Source: Bacteroidota bacterium (GTDB lineage Bacteria; Bacteroidota; Bacteroidia; Chitinophagales; UBA10324). From it: a DNA stretch of 33,930 bases. The DNA lies in NCBI GenBank assembly GCA_014190575.1, contig BJGQ01000036.1, positions 1 to 33,930 on the forward strand. Reading direction: 5' to 3'. Below are positions 8,340 to 15,022 of this stretch, piece after piece (positions within the stretch are counted from its first letter, which is position 1; every line of letters begins with the position of its first letter). Made by a program: the position numbers and the translations under genes. The notes below the pieces were generated by a model. The model was not told the origin of the DNA. It saw nothing but the letters and a program-made list of their open reading frames with translations, and did not search any database.

Positions 8340-10991
8340 ATGAAATTAATTTCGCAAAAAAATTTACTCTCCACACTTTTATTTTCTTCTCTCCTCATCT
8401 CGTTAAATTCAGGTTGCAGAATTTTTCGCGGGCGCGATTATTATCCTGAAAATGTTCCTGAAATACCTTATGATTCGGAATACGATTATGAAAATGACCA
8501 GGTAGCTGAAGAACTTCCAATGGGAGAATATCATCCATCGCACACCATCATCAATGATATTATCAGTACTACGCTCGAAGTAAGTTTCGATTGGGAACAT
8601 CAATACATGCCCGGTAAAGCAACCATCACTTTCAGACCCCACTTTTATCCAACCGATTCTTTAACACTCGATGCAAAAGGATTTGATATTTATAAAGTGG
8701 AAATGGTTGGGCCTAACATTACCAAATCCATAAATCCGCCCACCGGCAATAAACCATTGACCTATGTATATGATTCATCGCAGCTTCATATTTTCTTGGA
8801 TAAGACTTACACAAGAAATGATCTCTATACAATTTACATAGAGTACAAAGCAAAGCCTAACGAAAGAAAAACTGAGGGCAGCGCAGCCATAACTGATGCA
8901 AAGGGTTTGTATTTCATCAATCCGAAAGGCGAAGAGCCGAATAAACCAAAACAAATCTGGACGCAGGGCGAAACAGAATCGAACTCGGCATGGTTTCCAA
9001 CCATTGATAAACCGAACATGAAAACCATTATTAAAATTTCAATGACGGTTGACACACAGTATGTAACTCTCTCAAATGGCTACATGGTAAATTCAGTTAA
9101 CAATAAAAATGGAACGCGCACCGATCACTGGAAAATGGATTTACCAATTGCACCTTACTTAGTGATGATGGCGGTTGGCAATTTTAAAATTGTGCACGAC
9201 AAGTGGCGCAACATGCCCGTAGATTATTATGTGGAACCGGAATACGAACAATATGCAAAAGAAATTTTCGGAAGAACTCCTGAGATGATTGAGTGTTACA
9301 GCAAGTTGCTGGGTGTTGATTATGCCTGGCCCAAGTATTCGCAGATAGTGGTTCGCGATTTTGTTTCGGGTGCAATGGAAAACACAACTGCTGTTGTTCA
9401 CTACGATGCATTGAATCAAACACACCGCGAAATGATTGATGGAAATAACGATGATATTATTTGTCACGAATTATTTCATCACTGGTTCGGCGATTTGGTT
9501 ACATGCGAATCATGGTCGAACATTTCGCTCAACGAATCATTTGCTGATTATGCTGAAGCATTGTGGGCTGAATACAAGAATGGAAAAGATGCGCACGACC
9601 TGCAGGTGAACAACGATAAAAACACCTACCTGATGGCAACGGCAGGCAGCCCCGTTCCATTGATTCGGTACCACTACAACAGTCAGGAAGATGTGTTTGA
9701 TGCCAACAGTTATCAGCGTGGTGGTTGTGTATTGAACATGTTGCGCAATTATGTGGGTGATGATGCATTCTTTAAATCATTGAATGTATATCTCACCGAA
9801 AATAAATTCGGAATCGGTGAAGTGCACACACTCAGAATGGCTTTTGAAAAAGTAACGGGAGAAGATTTGAACTGGTTCTTCAATGAATATTATTTATCGC
9901 CCGGGCATCCCGTTGTAAATATCAATTACACTTACAGTGATGAATCAAATGCTGAATTTGTAACCATTGAACAAACTCAGGACACCACCACCGGTACTCC
10001 GGTTTTTCGTTTGCCGATTGATGTTGATGTTTATTCGGGTGGAGAAACAAAACGCTATCGTGTAGTGATGAATAAGGCGAAGCAAACATTTTCATTTCCT
10101 GCATACACAAAACCTGATTTGATAAATGTGGATGCAACAAAAAGTATTTTGTGGGAGAAGACAGATAATAAAAGTGATTCGGAATTTGTGTTTCAGTTCA
10201 AACACGCTCCACTTTTAATGGACAGATATGAAGCGGTTGAACATTTTGAAAACGAACAGGACTTAGATGAAGCGTCGCGTCTTTCACTTATCGCTGCATT
10301 GAATGATAAATTCTGGTACATCAGAAAAAGCACTGTTGAAATGATTGCGATGGATGATGAAAAAACAATAGCACAGGTAAAACCTATTCTTATTGATTTA
10401 TTAAAAACAGATCCGAAACCCCAGGTGCGGTCTGCGGTTTTAAATAAATTGAATTCACTTAATGATACGGATTTAATTAATTCAATTACTGAAATCACTG
10501 CAATGGATAGTTCGTACGATGTGTTGGGAACCACCATTACTATTTTGAAGGAAAATTTTCGCGAAAAAGCATACTCACTTGCTGCTTCATTGAAAAATGA
10601 AAAGTCGGGTGATTTAATGTATTCTCTTGCTGATGTTTTAGCAGCAAAAGGAAATGCTGATGATTACAGCTGGTTTGAACAAAATTTAAACTCAGCAGGA
10701 TTTTACGAAATGTTTTCGTTGCTCACTGCAATGAAAACATATCTTGTAAATACCAATTCCGAAACAAGATTGAAGGGCGTTGATTTGCTTTCTTCCATTG
10801 CTTTGAATGATTCAAAAAGTTTGTGGGTGAAACTCTCGGCTTCCGGAGTTTTATCCCAAATAAAAAATGAGCTGGAATTGAAGCGCACAGAAAATCGCAC
10901 GCTCGATAACGATATACAATACATACAAAAGAAGCTCGATGAAATAAATGAAAAGCAGCCAACTGATTTTCAAATCAATTCCGAAAAATAA
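8340..10991 (+). CDS. M1 family metallo-aminopeptidase, exported lipoprotein
   Basis: The 883-residue product is a zinc aminopeptidase of the M1 (aminopeptidase N) family. The exopeptidase motif GAMEN is at residues 344-348, the zinc motif HELFH at 376-380, and the third ligand Glu at 399 (NES), giving the expected HEXXH-x18-E spacing. The N-terminus has a hydrophobic signal segment ending in SLNSGC with Cys26 as a probable lipid anchor, so the enzyme is probably attached to a cell-envelope membrane and faces outward. Residues from about 640 form a helical HEAT-like C-terminal domain (repeats such as WYIRKSTVEMIAMDDEKTIA). The start at 8340 is preferred over an ATG at 8280 because the signal sequence follows directly and the promoter element lies between them. 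It is followed nine bases later by the gamma-carbonic-anhydrase-like gene. Confidence 0.95.
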   Translation: MKLISQKNLLSTLLFSSLLISLNSGCRIFRGRDYYPENVPEIPYDSEYDYENDQVAEELPMGEYHPSHTIINDIISTTLEVSFDWEHQYMPGKATITFRPHFYPTDSLTLDAKGFDIYKVEMVGPNITKSINPPTGNKPLTYVYDSSQLHIFLDKTYTRNDLYTIYIEYKAKPNERKTEGSAAITDAKGLYFINPKGEEPNKPKQIWTQGETESNSAWFPTIDKPNMKTIIKISMTVDTQYVTLSNGYMVNSVNNKNGTRTDHWKMDLPIAPYLVMMAVGNFKIVHDKWRNMPVDYYVEPEYEQYAKEIFGRTPEMIECYSKLLGVDYAWPKYSQIVVRDFVSGAMENTTAVVHYDALNQTHREMIDGNNDDIICHELFHHWFGDLVTCESWSNISLNESFADYAEALWAEYKNGKDAHDLQVNNDKNTYLMATAGSPVPLIRYHYNSQEDVFDANSYQRGGCVLNMLRNYVGDDAFFKSLNVYLTENKFGIGEVHTLRMAFEKVTGEDLNWFFNEYYLSPGHPVVNINYTYSDESNAEFVTIEQTQDTTTGTPVFRLPIDVDVYSGGETKRYRVVMNKAKQTFSFPAYTKPDLINVDATKSILWEKTDNKSDSEFVFQFKHAPLLMDRYEAVEHFENEQDLDEASRLSLIAALNDKFWYIRKSTVEMIAMDDEKTIAQVKPILIDLLKTDPKPQVRSAVLNKLNSLNDTDLINSITEITAMDSSYDVLGTTITILKENFREKAYSLAASLKNEKSGDLMYSLADVLAAKGNADDYSWFEQNLNSAGFYEMFSLLTAMKTYLVNTNSETRLKGVDLLSSIALNDSKSLWVKLSASGVLSQIKNELELKRTENRTLDNDIQYIQKKLDEINEKQPTDFQINSEK

Positions 10992-11000
10992 TTTTTCTCA

Positions 11001-11519
11001 ATGGCATTAATAAAATCTGTTCGTGGTTTTACTCCGGTGTTTGGAAAAAATATTTACCTCGCCGAAACCGCTACTGTAATTGGTGAAGTGACAATGGGTG
11101 ACGATTGTTCGGTTTGGTTCAATGCAGTTGTGCGCGGCGATGTGAATTGGATTCGAATCGGAAACAAGGTGAACATTCAGGATGGCGCCATCATACATTG
11201 CACTTATCAAAAAGCAGCAACTACAATTGGCAATAATGTTTCTGTCGGGCACAATGCAATCGTGCACGGATGTACACTTGAGGATAATGTGTTGGTAGGA
11301 ATGGGCGCAATTGTGATGGACCACGCTGTGATAGAAAAAAATTCTTTAATCGCAGCAGGCTCTGTTGTGCTGGAAAATACAAGAGTGGAATCAGGAACCA
11401 TTTACGCCGGAGTGCCTGCAAAAAAAGTAAAGGAAATAAGTCCTGAACATTTTGAACAAATTAATATGCGTATTGCAAATAATTATGTCATGTATTCGGA
11501 GTGGTTTAAGCAAGTTTGA
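11001..11519 (+). CDS. Gamma-carbonic anhydrase-like hexapeptide protein
   Basis: The 172-residue product is a left-handed beta-helix protein of the gamma-carbonic anhydrase / YrdA / PaaY family. Hexapeptide repeats run from about residue 15 to 140 (for example VIGEVTMGDDCSVWFNAVVR). Three histidines sit where the family binds metal: His66 (IIHCT), His84 (VGHNAIV) and His89 (VHGC). A C-terminal helix follows (SPEHFEQINMRIANNYVMY). The family includes true carbonic anhydrases and PaaY thioesterases; the sequence alone cannot decide between them, and the gene is about 10 kb from paaA. It is probably co-transcribed with the M1 peptidase. Confidence 0.9.
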   Translation: MALIKSVRGFTPVFGKNIYLAETATVIGEVTMGDDCSVWFNAVVRGDVNWIRIGNKVNIQDGAIIHCTYQKAATTIGNNVSVGHNAIVHGCTLEDNVLVGMGAIVMDHAVIEKNSLIAAGSVVLENTRVESGTIYAGVPAKKVKEISPEHFEQINMRIANNYVMYSEWFKQV

Positions 11520-11541
11520 ATTCCGATGTTGGAACATAGAA

Positions 11542-11657
11542 GTTGTATAAAATTATTTTTTCAATTTCCCTAATGAAGCTGCGCCAACTTCGGCTTCAAT
11601 TTCCAAATCCCAATTACTACGAACCGTAATTTCTTTGTTGTATAAAATTATTTTTTC
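11542..11657. repeat. 21-base exact direct repeat spanning a stop codon
   Basis: An identical 21-base sequence beginning GTTGTATAAAATTATT occurs at 11542-11562 and 11637-11657. The first copy contains the stop codon of the minus-strand lipoprotein gene, and the second encodes its internal KIILYN segment. This suggests a local duplication that rebuilt the end of the gene. Confidence 0.7.
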
Positions 11658-13235
11658 GGGTTGTTTCTTTTTCCAATAGTCGCCTGAGTCCCACTTACCA
11701 TTTGCGTTTTCATCACGAATGAATTGCAGTTTGTATGAGCCCGGAATTAATGCTTTCATCTCAAATTTATTTTTCCAATTCACCAATTTCCATTCTTTGC
11801 TGATTGTGTTTCCAGCAAGAAGTTGTGCTATGTATTGATTCATGCTGTCTTTACAGTTAATGGTAAGAGTTAGGTTTCCTACTGCAGTTTCTTCTAATTG
11901 ACTGAATGAGAAAACCGTGCTGTCATTTTTATTTCCATACACATCTTCAAACAATCCGGCAGGAATAATCACCTTATATTTTAACCCCGATTGAAATTCA
12001 AAATTGCAAATGGCATACGCCAAATGAGTCAGTGAATCAATTTTTTTTACGAATAAAGTTTTCTTCATTTCATTCGTTGAATCAATGACAATGGATGGAA
12101 GAATATCTTTCGCAATACTTTTTAACGGATAAGAAAAATTCAGTTCGAGTTTTTGTTTTGGAAAAAGTCCATAACTATTTTTTGAACCATACAAATTTGT
12201 CCGGATAGAAAATTTATTATTCACTCCTTTCATTTGTGTTGAAGAAGTATATCGCAGTTTTACACCAACTGTATCTAATTCACCATTCAAATAAAATTGA
12301 AAAAACACACTGTCGGTTTGCTTTGTATTAATCCAGGCATAAATCGTATCTCCCGATTTGCCATTTGATTGAAATAAAATGTTTGTTGAATCAGAAATTG
12401 TTTCAATTGAAATATCCTTAACAGTATGATTGAATGCGAAAGAAATTTTTTTGTTGTCAATAGTTGATGAAACAAGCAAAACCGTTTTATCCTGAACAGG
12501 AAGAAACGAATTCAAAGAATAGAATGCCGTAGTATCACGAACCGCAATCATTGTATCTACAAAAGCAATTTCTTCATTCGGTTGGTCATAGAAATAATTC
12601 AGATTCTGGTCGCTCAAACAAAACAGGTGATAATTTCCTTCGTGCAAATGGTCTAAAATAAATTGTCCGTTTTCATCGGTACGGGCGAAGTAATCGGGTT
12701 TTCTTTTCGACACAACAGAATCTTCAGAAGATGAATAAAGCATAACTAAAAAACCTTTCTGAGGTTTGTGGGTTTTTGAATCCGTTACTACTCCTTGAAT
12801 TCGAAAAGAATCTATGACCAGCCCGGTAGAAAAAACATAATTGTAGCCTTCCAGATTATTTCCCTCAGTATTATCGGCAATTGCATTTCCGAAATGAAGC
12901 GTGTAAGTAGTATTTTCTTTTAATGAATCGGGCAGCGTGATAATCAGATTCTTCTTTCTGATTTTCCATTTCAATGGTTGATTTGCTATCGGCGATAAAT
13001 AAATTTCAGCGGCAGGATTATTCAATACAAAATATTCATCAAACAAAATTTTGATTTCTCTGCTCTTAAAATTTGTTGTTAAATTTTTTGGTGATGCAGA
13101 AAGAACTTTAGGTGGAACAGAATCCCGTTCTCCCCCTGTTGGCGACACAACATTGGCGCAACCATATAAAAAACCAAATAAGAAAATAAAAATTGAATTA
13201 TAAAACCACCTAAACGAGCCTTCTATATTCTTCAC
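11553..13235 (-). CDS. Lipoprotein with N-terminal bacterial Ig-like (Big_5) domain
   Basis: The 560-residue product is an exported lipoprotein. It starts with GTG at 13235, and a hydrophobic signal segment ends at FLFGFLYGC. Next comes SPTGGERDSVPPKVLSASP, the typical entry into a Big_5 Ig-like domain (about residues 35-140), including REIKILFDEYFVL and a closing YNYVFSTG. A carboxypeptidase-regulatory-like beta fold (GVVTDSKTHKPQKGFLVMLY) follows, and then several beta-rich segments. No enzymatic motif is visible; such proteins are widespread and uncharacterised in Bacteroidota. Its start overlaps the stop of the LytTR regulator gene (GTGA), so the two are translationally coupled. A role in envelope structure or sensing is only an inference. 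Confidence 0.85.
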   Translation of the reverse strand: MKNIEGSFRWFYNSIFIFLFGFLYGCANVVSPTGGERDSVPPKVLSASPKNLTTNFKSREIKILFDEYFVLNNPAAEIYLSPIANQPLKWKIRKKNLIITLPDSLKENTTYTLHFGNAIADNTEGNNLEGYNYVFSTGLVIDSFRIQGVVTDSKTHKPQKGFLVMLYSSSEDSVVSKRKPDYFARTDENGQFILDHLHEGNYHLFCLSDQNLNYFYDQPNEEIAFVDTMIAVRDTTAFYSLNSFLPVQDKTVLLVSSTIDNKKISFAFNHTVKDISIETISDSTNILFQSNGKSGDTIYAWINTKQTDSVFFQFYLNGELDTVGVKLRYTSSTQMKGVNNKFSIRTNLYGSKNSYGLFPKQKLELNFSYPLKSIAKDILPSIVIDSTNEMKKTLFVKKIDSLTHLAYAICNFEFQSGLKYKVIIPAGLFEDVYGNKNDSTVFSFSQLEETAVGNLTLTINCKDSMNQYIAQLLAGNTISKEWKLVNWKNKFEMKALIPGSYKLQFIRDENANGKWDSGDYWKKKQPEKIILYNKEITVRSNWDLEIEAEVGAASLGKLKK

Positions 13236-13918
13236 AGTGTGATTAAACGATCAAGCAGTTCCTTTTTGTATGACTTACTTACAGGAATCAGTTTATTCTC
13301 TACCAATAAAATATCTTCAGAAATCTTTTTTATTTTATCAATACGAACAAGGTAGGAGCGATGCACCCGAACAAATTCTTTAGAGGGTAATTTCGCTTCA
13401 ATATTTTTCATGGTGCTCAACACCACATATTTTTTTGCCGCGGTAATAAAATTTACATAATCGCCGAGCGCTTCAATCCATAAAATATCAGTGGTAGGCA
13501 GGTTGATTAATTCCGAATCAACCTTAATAAAAATATTTCCCCCTTTTACTGATTCAATTTTTGAAGGAGCGCTTTTAGTTCTTACTTTCTGAATGGCTTT
13601 TAAAAACCGAGTATGGTTTACTGGCTTTACTAAATAATCAGTCACTTCATATTCAAAAGCCTCAACTGCATATTTTTCTTTTGCGGTAACCAAAATTACC
13701 TGTGGTTTGTGATTCAGGCTTTTTAATAATTCAAGCCCGCTCATTTTTGGCATTTCTACATCCAAAAAAATTAAATCAACTTCATTTTTAGCTAAATAAT
13801 TTGAAGCTTCAATAGCGCTCTTGCATACATTTGATAAAACAAGGTCTTCAGTTTCATTAATGCATTCACACATTAATTCGCGTGAAATTTTGTCGTCATC
13901 TACTACTAAACACTTCAT
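13232..13918 (-). CDS. LytTR family response regulator
   Basis: The 228-residue product has a receiver domain (residues 1-120) and a LytTR DNA-binding domain (about 125-226). Receiver residues are all present: acidic pocket VVDDD, phospho-acceptor Asp53 (FLDVEMP), Thr78 (LVTAK) and Lys98 (YLVKPV). The LytTR part carries the usual FVRVHRSYLV segment near residues 182-191. Classical partners are LytS/YehU-type histidine kinases; none is adjacent here, and the nearest kinase is the hybrid enzyme at 15023-18016. Translational coupling to the downstream lipoprotein suggests they work together. A possible TAnnTTTG element lies just upstream. Confidence 0.95.
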   Translation of the reverse strand: MKCLVVDDDKISRELMCECINETEDLVLSNVCKSAIEASNYLAKNEVDLIFLDVEMPKMSGLELLKSLNHKPQVILVTAKEKYAVEAFEYEVTDYLVKPVNHTRFLKAIQKVRTKSAPSKIESVKGGNIFIKVDSELINLPTTDILWIEALGDYVNFITAAKKYVVLSTMKNIEAKLPSKEFVRVHRSYLVRIDKIKKISEDILLVENKLIPVSKSYKKELLDRLITL

Positions 13919-13937
13919 ATTTGAAATCGGAATTGGT

Positions 13938-13945
13938 CAAAAATA
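13938..13945 (-). promoter_or_regulatory. Possible -7 element for the LytTR regulator gene
   Basis: TATTTTTG on the minus strand fits TAnnTTTG, 20 bases before the start codon at 13918. No -33 TTG is found at a suitable distance, and the surrounding DNA is very AT-rich, so chance is a real alternative. Confidence 0.3.
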
Positions 13946-14018
13946 ATATTAACTTCTAAATAATATTTATTATCGACATTAAGGAAATATTAATCGATTC
14001 AGGCTGATAAAAATAAAG

Positions 14019-14432
14019 CTATTTGTTGCCCGATAATTTTTTTGATTTTGCCTTTGATACTGTGCCGGGGGATTCGAGGTATTTTATATATGAACTTACT
14101 TCGTTAAATAAAGTTGGCTTACTAAAAACCGCATCGGCTCCCTCAGAAACCACTAAAGAAATTTGTTCTTTTTCAACTTGTTCTGGGGTGAATGCAATTA
14201 ATTTCGTGTCTTTCAATTTACTTTTAGTTTCCAGAAATTTTAGTGATTGTAGGCCTGATGGGTCTAATAAATCCACCTCTGTAATAATTAAATTGGGTGG
14301 TACTTCATTTCGTTTTATCCATTTATAAGCATCAAACATTTCAGTGAAACTATATACTTTGTTTGTTTGCTGAAAAGTTTGAAGGAAAGAATCCCTCAGT
14401 ATTTTATCCGGATTAACAAAAACTATTATCAT
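14019..14432 (-). CDS. Degenerate (pseudo-) receiver domain protein
   Basis: The 137-residue product has a single receiver-like fold with altered active-site residues. Aligned by eye with the neighbouring CheY-like protein, the acidic pair Asp9-Asp10 is replaced by Asn7-Pro8 (VFVNPDK). The phospho-acceptor Asp53 is replaced by Glu52 (LIITEVDLLDPSG). The conserved Thr82 and Lys105 (FSKP) are kept. It therefore cannot be phosphorylated in the normal way, and the Glu may mimic the phosphorylated state. A lysine/serine-rich tail follows. It lies 22 bases after the true receiver gene, so the two probably share a transcript. It may be a constitutive binding partner or decoy in the local phosphorelay. 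Confidence 0.85.
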   Translation of the reverse strand: MIIVFVNPDKILRDSFLQTFQQTNKVYSFTEMFDAYKWIKRNEVPPNLIITEVDLLDPSGLQSLKFLETKSKLKDTKLIAFTPEQVEKEQISLVVSEGADAVFSKPTLFNEVSSYIKYLESPGTVSKAKSKKLSGNK

Positions 14433-14454
14433 TTTCTGAGATCTGTCGTGTTTT

Positions 14455-14835
14455 TTATAAAAGAGATTTCTCTTTTAAAATAATTTCTACCCTTGATTTT
14501 ATTTCTTCTGGTGTAAATGGTTTTTGTAAATAATCATTTGCCCCCAACCTGAACGATTTCATGTAATTATCCGTCTTTGCTTTTCCAGTTACCACCATAT
14601 AAGGAATTGTTTGTGTTTCCTTGTTTTCGCGCAATTTAACCAGCAATTCAAATCCATCTAAAACCGGCATTTCAAGGTCTGCTAAAATTAAATCGGTATG
14701 ATTTCCTTTTTCTAACCAATCAAATGCTTTTCGGCCATCTTCCTTTGTTATCACATTGTATTCCTCACCAAGAAAATGCTCTAACAGAAGACGAATGCTT
14801 AATTCATCATCAACAATGAGTAGTGTTTTTTTCAT
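14455..14835 (-). CDS. CheY-like single-domain response regulator
   Basis: The 126-residue product is a complete receiver domain and nothing else. It has the acidic pocket LLIVDDE (Asp9, Asp10), phospho-acceptor Asp53 (LADLEMP), Thr83 (VVTGK) and Lys105 (LQKPF). Lacking an output domain, it must act by protein contact or as an intermediate that shuttles phosphate, for example with the Hpt domain of the kinase encoded just upstream. It is followed 22 bases later by the pseudo-receiver gene and has its own TAnnTTTG element upstream, so it may be expressed apart from the kinase. Confidence 0.93.
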   Translation of the reverse strand: MKKTLLIVDDELSIRLLLEHFLGEEYNVITKEDGRKAFDWLEKGNHTDLILADLEMPVLDGFELLVKLRENKETQTIPYMVVTGKAKTDNYMKSFRLGANDYLQKPFTPEEIKSRVEIILKEKSLL

Positions 14836-14866
14836 TAAGTATTGTCTTGGTGTTTTTCTTAATGAT

Positions 14867-14874
14867 CAAATGTA
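14867..14874 (-). promoter_or_regulatory. TAnnTTTG element for the CheY-like gene
   Basis: TACATTTG on the minus strand is 31 bases before the start codon at 14835, in the 187-base gap after the kinase gene. No matching -33 TTG was found. The rest of the gap holds no gene. Confidence 0.48.
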
Positions 14875-15022
14875 TATATTTAACAATACCTAGGTAGTAA
14901 GTTTCGATAAGTTGGTATTAATATCTGCCAAAAAGGCTTTCTATAGGGTTAGTTGGATTTGAGAAAAATACTATTTAAGAATATTAAATACTAAAAAAGG
15001 CATTATATCTGATTTGAATATT

